DNA of 13,678 bases from an uncultured Oscillospiraceae bacterium (lineage in GTDB: Bacteria; Bacillota; Clostridia; Oscillospirales; Ruminococcaceae), in contig CAKSEO010000060.1 of NCBI GenBank assembly GCA_934446565.1, positions 1-13,678 on the forward strand, given 5' to 3'. Within the stretch, counting starts at the first letter, position 1; every line of letters starts with the position of its first letter. The notes beneath the pieces are model-generated. The model was not told the DNA's origin. It searched no databases and saw only the letters and a list, made by a program, of their open reading frames with translations. Of the stretch, positions 1-5,581 are shown piece after piece. The translations under genes and the position numbers were made by a program.

Positions 1-29
1 GGGTTTCCCGGGGCAAAAAACACTTCTAT

Positions 30-69
30 CCGCACAAGTGTGCGGTTTGTCGGCAACGCCGACAAACCG
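30..69. repeat. Two overlapping, mutually exclusive hairpins
   Basis: Seen: a perfect 7-bp stem (30-36 with 39-45, 2-base loop) and a perfect 12-bp stem (43-54, CGGTTTGTCGGC, with 58-69; loop AAC at 55-57). They share bases 43-45, so one RNA cannot form both completely. Neither is followed by a T tract, so neither is a terminator by itself. The identity of the upstream transcript is outside the window. It could be a dispersed intergenic repeat or the 3' end of an upstream RNA; I cannot tell which. Confidence 0.5.
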
Positions 70-94
70 TGCGCGCGGGGCGGATGTTCGGCGG

Positions 95-117
95 AAAAGT
101 CACTTTAGTGACTTTTT
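95..117. terminator. AT-rich hairpin, possible bidirectional terminator
   Basis: A perfect inverted repeat pairs 95-104 (AAAAGTCACT) with 107-116, followed by T117. The A run on the left and T run on the right would give a U tract on either strand, as in weak bidirectional terminators. It sits just before a much stronger GC-rich terminator. No gene in the window reads leftward into it. Confidence 0.4.
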
Positions 118-128
118 CGACGGTCTGC

Positions 129-158
129 GGCGCCGGAGATATGTCTCCGGCGCCTTTT
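129..158 (+). terminator. Intrinsic terminator of an upstream gene
   Basis: A perfect 11-bp GC-rich stem (129-139, GGCGCCGGAGA, with 144-154) closes a TATG loop and is followed directly by TTTT (155-158). The T tract lies only on the plus strand, so it ends rightward transcription entering from outside the window. It insulates the MerR-type promoter that follows at 191. Confidence 0.8.
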
Positions 159-190
159 GTGAAAAAAAGATGAAAATTCGGGCATACTAC

Positions 191-221
191 TTGACTTGGA
201 GCACACTCCAGGTGATACAAT
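191..221 (+). promoter_or_regulatory. MerR-family-type promoter and operator (19-bp spacer)
   Basis: Seen: -35 TTGACT (191-196) and -10 TACAAT (216-221) are separated by 19 bp rather than 17. The spacer holds a dyad: TGGAG (197-201) and CTCCA (206-210), with matching outer pairs at 194/213 and 195/212. Known: a 19-20 bp spacer filled by a dyad is the hallmark of MerR-activated promoters, and CTTGACTTGGAG-like sequence resembles operators of the AdhR/NmlR aldehyde and thiol-stress branch in Firmicutes. The predicted transcription start is near base 228, which rules out the ATG at 228 as translation start. No merR gene lies in the window. Confidence 0.8.
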
Positions 222-272
222 AGTTGCATGAAACAACCGGACAAGACCGGAATTAAAGATGGAGGAAACAAC

Positions 273-2024
273 ATGTATCTTGAAAAAATCAACTCCCCAG
301 CGGATGTGAAAAAGCTTAACTCCGAAGAAATGAAGAAACTCGCGGAGGAAATGCGCGCCGCGCTGATAAAGAAACTGAGCGTCCACGGCGGTCACTGCGG
401 ACCAAATCTCGGAATGGTCGAGGCTGTCATCGCGCTGCATTACGTTTTCGATTCCCCGAAAGACAAGCTTGTTTTCGACGTATCTCATCAGACCTACTGC
501 CACAAGATGCTCACCGGAAGAAAGGACGCATTCCTTGACGAGTCAAAGTACGACGATGTGACAGGCTACTCCAGCCAGCACGAGAGCGAGCACGATCATT
601 TCACCATGGGTCACACCTCGACCTCTGTCAGCCTTGCATGCGGTCTTGCAAAGGGACGCGACCTCTGCGGAGGAACGGAGAATGTCGTTGCGGTGATCGG
701 CGACGGTTCGCTGTCCGGCGGCGAGGCTCTCGAGGGTCTTGACTATGCTTACGAGCTGGGTACTAATCTCATCGTAGTTGTTAACGACAACCAGATGTCC
801 ATTGCGGAGAACCACGGCGGTCTTTACGAAAATCTGAAGCTCCTGCGCGAAAGCGGCGGAAAAGCTGAGTGCAACCTGTTCCGTGCAATGGGACTGGATT
901 ACGTTTACGTCGGCGAGGGCAACGATGTTGACAGCCTGATAAAGGCATTCAGCGGCGTAAAGGGTACCACTAAGCCTGTTGTAGTCCACATCGTGACCGA
1001 AAAGGGACGCGGCTACGCTCCTGCGGTAAAGGACAAGGAGTCCTGGCACTGGCACATGCCGTTCAACATTGAGACCGGAGAGATGACCGCACAGGGCGGC
1101 GGCGAGGATTACGGCGACCTCACCGGAAAATATATGCTCAACAAGATGAAGAGCGACCCGAAGGTCTGCATGATAACCTCCGGAACGCCTGCGGTCGGCG
1201 GATTCTGGAAGAGCCGCCGCGACGAGGCAGGCAGCCAGTTCATCGACGTAGGTATCGCCGAGGAGCACGCTGTAGCGCTGGCTTCTGGTATTTCCGCGCG
1301 CGGAGGAAAGCCGGTCTACGGAGTTTACAGCACCTTTGTCCAGAGGACCTATGACCAGCTCCAGCAGGACCTGTGCATCAACAACAATCCTGTTACTATA
1401 CTGACGTTTGCGGCGTCTGTCTGGGGCATGAACGACGTTACTCACCTGGGGATTTACGACATCCCGATGATGTCCAACATTCCGAATCTGGTATACCTTG
1501 CTCCGACGACCTACGAGCAGTATATCGCGATGCTTGACTGGAGCGTCGAGCAGCGCGAGCATCCGGTAGCTATCCGCGTGCCCGGCGCAGTTATTCACGG
1601 CGAAAAGCCGACTAAGGACTACGGAAAGCTCAACAAGTACGAAGTCGTTCAGCAGGGAAGCGAAGTTGCGATAATCGCGCTCGGAACATTCTTCGGCATA
1701 GGGAAGCAGGCGGCTGAGCTCATCGAAAAGAACACCGGCGTAAAGCCGACGCTCATCGACCCGGTATATATCACGGGTATTGACGTGGAGCTTCTTGAGA
1801 GCCTGAAGAAGCAGCACAAGGCGGTCATCACGCTTGAGGATGGCATTCTTGACGGAGGCTTCGGGGAGAAGATATCCAGATTCTACGGCGATTCCAGCAT
1901 GAGGACTGTGAACCTCGGACTTAAAAAGGAGTTCCTGGATCGCTATAATGCGGATGAGGTTCTCCGGGCTAACGGTATCTCAGCTGAGCAGATCGCTGAC
2001 AGGGCGGCAGAGCTTATCAAGTAA
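273..2024 (+). CDS. DXS-like thiamine-diphosphate enzyme (transketolase superfamily)
   Basis: 583 residues. Homologous to 1-deoxy-D-xylulose-5-phosphate synthase, which joins pyruvate and glyceraldehyde 3-phosphate at the head of the MEP isoprenoid pathway. Visible DXS hallmarks: GGHCGPNLG (39-47), DVSHQTYCHKMLTGRKD (69-85), GHTSTS (113-118), the ThDP/Mg site GDGSLSGG (143-150) through NDN (171-173), catalytic Glu330 in DVGIAEEH, and YSTFVQRTYDQ (352-362). It ends with a transketolase C-terminal domain (about 460-583). Odd points: the DRAGLVGADGPTHQG region of true DXS reads AASVWGMNDVTHLG (380-393), YPRG reads VPGA (436-439), and the length is below the usual 620-640. The ATG at 273 is chosen because GGAGG (261-265) sits 7 bases upstream; an in-frame ATG at 228 falls at the predicted transcription start. 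It is monocistronic between a MerR-type promoter and a terminator. The superfamily assignment is firm; DXS activity itself is uncertain. Confidence 0.8.
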   Translation: MYLEKINSPADVKKLNSEEMKKLAEEMRAALIKKLSVHGGHCGPNLGMVEAVIALHYVFDSPKDKLVFDVSHQTYCHKMLTGRKDAFLDESKYDDVTGYSSQHESEHDHFTMGHTSTSVSLACGLAKGRDLCGGTENVVAVIGDGSLSGGEALEGLDYAYELGTNLIVVVNDNQMSIAENHGGLYENLKLLRESGGKAECNLFRAMGLDYVYVGEGNDVDSLIKAFSGVKGTTKPVVVHIVTEKGRGYAPAVKDKESWHWHMPFNIETGEMTAQGGGEDYGDLTGKYMLNKMKSDPKVCMITSGTPAVGGFWKSRRDEAGSQFIDVGIAEEHAVALASGISARGGKPVYGVYSTFVQRTYDQLQQDLCINNNPVTILTFAASVWGMNDVTHLGIYDIPMMSNIPNLVYLAPTTYEQYIAMLDWSVEQREHPVAIRVPGAVIHGEKPTKDYGKLNKYEVVQQGSEVAIIALGTFFGIGKQAAELIEKNTGVKPTLIDPVYITGIDVELLESLKKQHKAVITLEDGILDGGFGEKISRFYGDSSMRTVNLGLKKEFLDRYNADEVLRANGISAEQIADRAAELIK

Positions 2025-2030
2025 TAACAG

Positions 2031-2068
2031 AGCGGGAAACAGGTCATGTGCTGTTTCCCGCTTTTTTT
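2031..2068 (+). terminator. Intrinsic terminator of the DXS-like gene
   Basis: A perfect 12-bp stem (2031-2042, AGCGGGAAACAG, with 2051-2062) has an 8-base loop and runs into a seven-T tract (2062-2068). It begins 6 bases after the stop codon and makes the DXS-like gene a single-gene transcript. Confidence 0.9.
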
Positions 2069-2150
2069 AGCTGTATCAATTTGTCGATTTTCAACAATTT
2101 GTGATAGATGGATTTGAGTATTTTTTTGTAGAAAAACGTTCAAAAAACAG

Positions 2151-2179
2151 TTGGCAAACCGTAGAAAATCTGCTATAAT
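2151..2179 (+). promoter_or_regulatory. Sigma-A promoter of the small unknown gene
   Basis: -35 TTGGCA (2151-2156), 17-bp spacer, consensus -10 TATAAT (2174-2179) with an extended TG motif (TGCTATAAT). The start of transcription should be near 2186, giving a leader of about 50 bases. Between the preceding terminator and this promoter (2069-2150) the only structure noted is CAATTTGT repeated at 2077 and 2095. Confidence 0.8.
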
Positions 2180-2234
2180 ATGAGCATAAGCCAAAGCAAA
2201 AGTTTTGACAATAGTTTTGAAAGGAGATTATTCT

Positions 2235-2699
2235 ATGCATACCTATTCCATCAAATTACAATTGGCAAATGTCAAGGCTAACGTAGCGCTCAAAGACTTT
2301 GAGGGGGAGATCCATCGGGCCGCCGAGTATTATAATATGGTCTCTCTTGCCGCGAGGAATCCTAAGAAAATATTGAGCGCAGAAGTAGTAGACGATAGAA
2401 CGATAGAAGTCAACTTACAGAGTGAGGCGGAACTGCCATGCCCCTCAAAAGGTCTACGCATTTTTACACAGTACCTCGCGGATCTAGAAGCATTTAATCC
2501 GCTCGTAACCAGGAACACACTGTTCAAGAGCTGTGCGACAGAGCTTTACTGCATTCATGAACCGGATAAATCCTCTGAGCCCTGTAATAGGGACGAAAGC
2601 CTCGATACCCTCAGAGTCAGGGCGATCGGTTTGATTTTGAATTCTGATGAGAACACGCTGAACGAGATTATAGACACTTTTTCGGCGGCGAGGAGTTAA
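2235..2699 (+). CDS. Hypothetical protein, 154 residues
   Basis: I do not recognise the family. The product is a soluble-looking 154-residue protein with no signal peptide or membrane segment. It has an N-terminal strand-like TYSIKLQLANVKANVAL, a helical stretch around 22-42, and four cysteines (69, 100, 106, 117) without a clear metal-site spacing. Start: ATG 2235 has AAAGGAG (2220-2226) 8 bases upstream; an earlier in-frame ATG at 2205 has no ribosome site. It has its own strong promoter and terminator. By eye it is more AT-rich than its neighbours and uses codons they avoid (TTA, TTG, AGA, ATA), which fits an acquired or weakly constrained gene. The clean promoter, ribosome site and terminator make it a real gene; its function is unknown. 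Confidence 0.75.
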   Translation: MHTYSIKLQLANVKANVALKDFEGEIHRAAEYYNMVSLAARNPKKILSAEVVDDRTIEVNLQSEAELPCPSKGLRIFTQYLADLEAFNPLVTRNTLFKSCATELYCIHEPDKSSEPCNRDESLDTLRVRAIGLILNSDENTLNEIIDTFSAARS

Positions 2700-2706
2700 T
2701 CGAAGG

Positions 2707-2737
2707 AAAAAGGGCGGAGCAGTATTCCGCCTTTTTT
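2707..2737. terminator. Bidirectional terminator between convergent genes
   Basis: The stem GGCGGA (2713-2718) with TCCGCC (2726-2731) is flanked by an A run (2707-2711) and a T run (2732-2737), giving a U tract on both strands. It lies between the stop of the small unknown gene and the stop of rlmD, so it can serve both. Confidence 0.8.
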
Positions 2738-2740
2738 CTT

Positions 2741-3901
2741 TCACTTCTGTTCTTCTTTCCTCGACATCGCCACCACGCACTCCACATGCCGCGTAAACGG
2801 GAACATATCGAATGGCTGGATGCATTCCACATTGTAGTTTTTCGACAGCGTTTTCAGGTCGCGGGCGAGAGTGACCGGATTACATGAGATGTACACCACC
2901 CGTTCCGGCTTTATCTCCGTAAGGGCGCGCAGGAACTGCTTGTCAGCACCGGCACGCGCCGGGTCCATTATCGCTGCGTCGAAATGCACGCCTTTTTTCG
3001 CGCGTTCCCGCAGGTATTCTCCGGCGTCGCCGCGGTTGAATGCGGCATTACGGGTTATTCCGTTAAGCTTGCAGTTCTGAACGGCGTCGCGGACTGCCGC
3101 CGAGTTGTACTCAATGCCCTGGACGGCTTTAACGTGGTCGGAGGCGATTATCCCTATCGTACCAGTGCCGCTGTATGCATCGAGGAGCGTGTCGTTTTTT
3201 GTGAGCCTTGCAGCTTTTATCGCGAATTCGTACAGTCGTTCAGCCTGCGCCGGATTCACCTGATAGAACGACTGCGGAGATATCCTGAATTTCTTTCCGC
3301 ATATCTCGTCGATTATGAAACCCTCTCCGTACAGCACTTCGCAGTGGTCGCCCAGGGTCAGGAACTCCGGGCTGCGGTTCACTGAAAACGTCACCGTCTT
3401 TATCGCGGGGAACTTCTTCACCAGCGCCGATGTGAAATCGCGCTTTTTCGGGAACATCGACGCAGCGCCGACTATCGTCACGAGTATCTCGCCGGTATTC
3501 TTACCGATACGCACCAGTACGTGCTTTACGAATCCGCGGTCGGTGCCCGGGTCCCAGGGGCGCAGTCTGAATGACTTCATCAGTTCGCGGATACCAAGTA
3601 TCACCTCGTCGGCGCGGGGGTCGTTGACCATGCAGCGGTCTATCCCTACGATACCGTTGCGCGACGACTGGTACACTCCGGATATTATCCGCCCGCTGCG
3701 GTCGCTGCGGAATACCGCCTGCACCTTGCATCTATAGCCGCAGGGAGGCTCCATCGGAATTATCGTCGAAACCGTACCATAACTGCCCAGCAGCCCGGTC
3801 ACGTCTTTCTGCTTCCATTCCAGCTGCTGCGGGTAGGTCAGATTAGACAGCTGACAGCCGCTGCATTTTTTTGCAACCGGACATTTTGAATCGTTAATCA
3901 T
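2741..3901 (-). CDS. rlmD: 23S rRNA (uracil-C5)-methyltransferase, RlmD/RlmCD type
   Basis: 386 residues; SAM-dependent methyltransferase making 5-methyluridine in 23S rRNA (U1939 and/or U747 in family members; which one cannot be told here). Seen: an N-terminal iron-sulfur site with Cys7, Cys13, Cys16 and Cys90, the SAM-binding motif [10 protein letters not shown] (241-250), DPARAG (313-318), the nucleophile Cys340 in [13 protein letters not shown], and the likely catalytic Glu374 in RHVEC. The N-terminal TRAM domain found in longer homologues such as the B. subtilis enzyme is absent; the protein begins almost directly at the Fe-S cysteines. All catalytic residues are present. Its ATG (3901-3899) overlaps the TGA of the upstream chemotaxis-like gene by four bases (ATGA), so it is probably translationally coupled and transcribed from the promoter at 4735-4763. 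Confidence 0.93.
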   Translation of the reverse strand: MINDSKCPVAKKCSGCQLSNLTYPQQLEWKQKDVTGLLGSYGTVSTIIPMEPPCGYRCKVQAVFRSDRSGRIISGVYQSSRNGIVGIDRCMVNDPRADEVILGIRELMKSFRLRPWDPGTDRGFVKHVLVRIGKNTGEILVTIVGAASMFPKKRDFTSALVKKFPAIKTVTFSVNRSPEFLTLGDHCEVLYGEGFIIDEICGKKFRISPQSFYQVNPAQAERLYEFAIKAARLTKNDTLLDAYSGTGTIGIIASDHVKAVQGIEYNSAAVRDAVQNCKLNGITRNAAFNRGDAGEYLRERAKKGVHFDAAIMDPARAGADKQFLRALTEIKPERVVYISCNPVTLARDLKTLSKNYNVECIQPFDMFPFTRHVECVVAMSRKEEQK

Positions 3902-4680
3902 ACTTTGAATTTCTCCGTCATTTCTTTCAGCCTTGAGGATTGCTCGTCCAGCTCGACCGCAGCAGCAGCGCTCTGCTGTGCGTTTGCCGCAGTGGAGGTC
4001 ACATATTTCGTTATAAGATCAGTCTTTTCGGTGATCTCGGACATGCGGTGCTTCTGCTCCGCGCCGGAATCCACTATCGCGGTTATCAGCCTGTCTACCT
4101 CGGACATCTTGTCGGTAACTCCGCGCAGCGTTTCCGCTGTGTCATTCGCGAGCTGCTGACCGTTGCGGACCGCCGCCGCAGCTTCTTCGATGAGCGCTGT
4201 AGTCCTGCCGGACGCTTCCGTGCTCTTTCCGGCAAGCGTGCGGACTTCCTCGGCTTCGACCGCGAAGCCCTTTCCGGCTTCACCGGCTCTTGCTGCTTCG
4301 ATGGAAGCGTTGAGCGCCAGTATATTGGTCTGGAATGCGATATCCTCAATGGTCTTGTTGATCTCCTGTATCTTCTCGGAAGTGGAGCGTATCTCGTCCA
4401 TTGCGGCAAGGTAGGCGTACAGACCGTCGCGGTCGTCGGAGTCCAGCTTCTGGTAGCCGATCTCCTCCGCGACATCGGTCACGCGCTGAGCTTCTTTCTG
4501 GAGCCATGCGTCCACCTGGTGCGAGAAATCGCTTATAGACGCCGAGGCGGCGCGGGTGATGTTCTTGGTGGAGTTCACCGCCATGAAGATGTTGCTTATC
4601 GTTGCAGTGAGTATGAGGGTCGCCGCCATGATTATGACGACGGTGACGGTGATCCGTGCTTTAAGTGACAGATTTCTCAT
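3898..4680 (-). CDS. Internally truncated methyl-accepting chemotaxis protein
   Basis: 260 residues. Seen: a short basic N-terminus, one membrane segment (about 10-35), an extracellular start resembling the first helix of a dCache sensor ([19 protein letters not shown], 57-75), then from about residue 92 an abrupt switch to the cytoplasmic MCP signalling domain: [20 protein letters not shown] (111-130) and [12 protein letters not shown] (136-147) at the hairpin tip, and a C-terminal helix to 260. Full MCPs also have the rest of the sensor, a second membrane helix, a HAMP domain and an N-terminal signalling helix, usually over 550 residues. All of these are missing without a frameshift. As drawn, the signalling tip would be outside the cell. 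A near-invariant Val at the tip is Glu142. Start ATG 4680 has AGGGG upstream; an in-frame ATG at 4773 lies upstream of the predicted promoter. Probably a decayed receptor kept as the leader gene of rlmD. Confidence 0.85.
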   Translation of the reverse strand: MRNLSLKARITVTVVIIMAATLILTATISNIFMAVNSTKNITRAASASISDFSHQVDAWLQKEAQRVTDVAEEIGYQKLDSDDRDGLYAYLAAMDEIRSTSEKIQEINKTIEDIAFQTNILALNASIEAARAGEAGKGFAVEAEEVRTLAGKSTEASGRTTALIEEAAAAVRNGQQLANDTAETLRGVTDKMSEVDRLITAIVDSGAEQKHRMSEITEKTDLITKYVTSTAANAQQSAAAAVELDEQSSRLKEMTEKFKV

Positions 4681-4693
4681 AATAGGTCCCCTT

Positions 4694-4712
4694 CTGATGT
4701 TGCAAACATCAG
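4694..4712 (-). other. Hairpin in the mcp-rlmD leader next to the ribosome site
   Basis: A perfect 8-bp stem (CTGATGTT, 4694-4701, with 4705-4712) and a 3-base loop lie in the 5' leader, immediately before the AAGGGG ribosome site on the minus strand. It lacks a T tract, so it is not a terminator. It could influence translation or mRNA stability; this is inference from position only. Confidence 0.45.
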
Positions 4713-4734
4713 GTTTGTTGGATTTGTATAAAAT

Positions 4735-4763
4735 ATTATAACATAATCCTGCGATTTTGTAAA
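4735..4763 (-). promoter_or_regulatory. Sigma-A promoter of the mcp-rlmD operon
   Basis: Read on the minus strand: -35 TTTACA (4763-4758), 17-bp spacer, -10 TATAAT (4740-4735) preceded by TGT, an extended -10. The transcript would start near 4728 with a leader of about 48 bases containing the 4694-4712 hairpin. Confidence 0.75.
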
Positions 4764-4838
4764 TAGGCAACACCCGTCAATTCACGCGATATATACTTTA
4801 TGTGATGTAACGCCTTTGGAACATCAATGTGTTTCCAG

Positions 4839-4871
4839 AAAATGAAAACGGGGCTGTGAAGCACAGCCCCG
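4839..4871 (-). terminator. Intrinsic terminator of the XRE regulator gene
   Basis: A perfect 10-bp stem (4849-4858 with 4862-4871) with a 3-base loop is followed on the minus strand by GTTTTCATTTTC. It begins about 15 bases past the XRE stop codon and separates that gene from the mcp-rlmD promoter. Confidence 0.8.
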
Positions 4872-4885
4872 CGAAAAGCAATTGA

Positions 4886-5131
4886 TCAGTTGATCTTCAG
4901 CAGATCCTCAACTGTTACAGAGAAAACCTTTGCCAGGGAGATTATCTCAATATCGGTGACAAATCTCTGGCCGGACTCGATACGCTGAACTGCGTTCTTG
5001 TCTATGTCCAGATCAATGACCTGCAGTCTGTCTGCGAGCTCCCGCTGTGAGATCTTCAGCGCTTTACGCAGCTTTGCAACGTTGATTCCGCAGATGTTAT
5101 TTCTTCCGTCGGTTGTTCGGTTGTTAAACAT
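4886..5131 (-). CDS. XRE/Cro-type helix-turn-helix regulator
   Basis: 81 residues, essentially one HTH_XRE domain (about 16-77): INVAKLRKALKISQRELADR (16-35) supplies the first helices and NAVQRIESGQRFVTDIE (46-62) the recognition helix and the following turn, ending VTVEDLL. The stretch between the two HTH helices (LQVIDLDIDKNA) is longer than in Cro-like members but typical of a common Firmicutes subfamily with QLxGLDISRN at this point. There is no sensor domain or partner toxin gene, so ligand and targets are unknown. Start ATG 5131 has AAGGAG 8 bases upstream. It is a single-gene leftward transcript. It lies divergent to the AI-2E permease gene across the AT-rich gap, so regulation of that promoter is possible but unproven. 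Confidence 0.88.
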   Translation of the reverse strand: MFNNRTTDGRNNICGINVAKLRKALKISQRELADRLQVIDLDIDKNAVQRIESGQRFVTDIEIISLAKVFSVTVEDLLKIN

Positions 5132-5494
5132 GTGGACTCTCCTTACTGTGTTTTAAAAAATTATGCGAAATCCATTCCAATAATAAAATGTTTTGCGCTT
5201 ATATATTATTTTACAATATTTCGCGGTCCAAAATGACACCTAACAGAAATCAAACCAATAAATAATTAATGGTTGAGGAATATATTGGAAATAAACCTCC
5301 TGTTTGACCTTGATAAGTGCTCATTTTCACACGACTGTGATTTAATTTATGTGCCTATTTGTTGAAATTGAACATTTTTTGATACAATTTTTCTGTTATT
5401 TTTACAGTTTGAAATATATCTTCCGATGATATCCGGGAATAATATATCCGTGAACAGGTAAGATATTCGTAAAGAAATAGAAAAATCTATTTTT
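5132..5494. other. AT-rich intergenic region without a gene
   Basis: No coding sequence is supported here. The left end holds the XRE ribosome site; a weak minus-strand promoter may lie around 5190-5240 (TTGGAC, 17 bp, TAATAT). On the plus strand a poor TTGAAA (5362-5367), 15 bp, TACAAT (5383-5388) pair is present. A near-repeat ATATCCGGGAA / ATATCCGTGAA occurs at 5429 and 5444. The gap is long for a divergent intergenic region in this window; a small RNA or extended regulatory region is possible but nothing recognisable is seen. Confidence 0.5.
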
Positions 5495-5520
5495 TCCACA
5501 TGTTTTTGTTGACATGTGGA
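5495..5520. promoter_or_regulatory. Operator-like dyad over the permease -35
   Basis: A perfect 9-bp inverted repeat, TCCACATGT (5495-5503) and ACATGTGGA (5512-5520), with an 8-bp spacer. The right arm overlaps the -35 TTGACA (5509-5514). A bound dimeric repressor would block RNA polymerase. I do not recognise the cognate regulator. Confidence 0.6.
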
Positions 5521-5537
5521 TTTAAATATGCTACAAT
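5509..5537 (+). promoter_or_regulatory. Sigma-A promoter of the AI-2E permease gene
   Basis: Consensus -35 TTGACA (5509-5514), 17-bp spacer and -10 TACAAT (5532-5537) with an extended TG (TGCTACAAT). Transcription should begin near 5544. In-frame ATGs at 5516 and 5528 lie inside the promoter and cannot be start codons. Confidence 0.88.
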
Positions 5538-5546
5538 TTAAATATG
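5520..5546 (+). repeat. 11-bp direct repeat flanking the -10
   Basis: ATTTAAATATG occurs exactly at 5520-5530 and again at 5536-5546, 16 bp apart. The first copy is just upstream of the -10 and the second overlaps its last bases and the transcription start. It could be a second operator or a local duplication; AT-richness raises the chance of coincidence. Confidence 0.5.
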
Positions 5547-5568
5547 TTCATTGCTTTCAGTGTTTTAT

Positions 5569-5573
5569 GGAGG
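5569..5573 (+). promoter_or_regulatory. Ribosome binding site fixing a TTG start
   Basis: GGAGG lies 8 bases before TTG 5582. The alternative ATG at 5567 overlaps this site and so has no ribosome site of its own. This decides the permease start as TTG 5582. Confidence 0.75.
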
Positions 5574-5581
5574 ACATTCTT

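Noticed and set aside
228..272. Longer N-terminus for the DXS-like protein from ATG 228
   Set aside because: The MerR-type promoter predicts transcription starting at about 228, leaving no leader or ribosome site, whereas ATG 273 has GGAGG 7 bases upstream.
543..1817. Long antisense open frame opposite the DXS-like gene
   Set aside because: No ribosome site or recognisable domain; it is the complement of a GC-rich conserved gene and its composition is that of a shadow frame.
3940..4668. Plus-strand open frame opposite the chemotaxis gene
   Set aside because: The minus strand encodes an unmistakable MCP signalling domain; the plus frame has no ribosome site and shadow-like composition.
4778..4822. 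TCAC...GTGA spaced dyad around 4783-4806, CRP-like
   Set aside because: Only four bases per arm match and the centre is unstructured; too weak to call.
5362..5388. Possible second plus-strand promoter in the AT-rich gap (TTGAAA, 15 bp, TACAAT)
   Set aside because: The 15-bp spacer is too short, and such matches are expected by chance in AT-rich sequence.
5516..5581. Permease start at ATG 5516 or 5567
   Set aside because: 5516 lies inside the promoter, and ATG 5567 overlaps the only GGAGG. TTG 5582 has the correct spacing and begins with a typical basic stretch before the first membrane helix.
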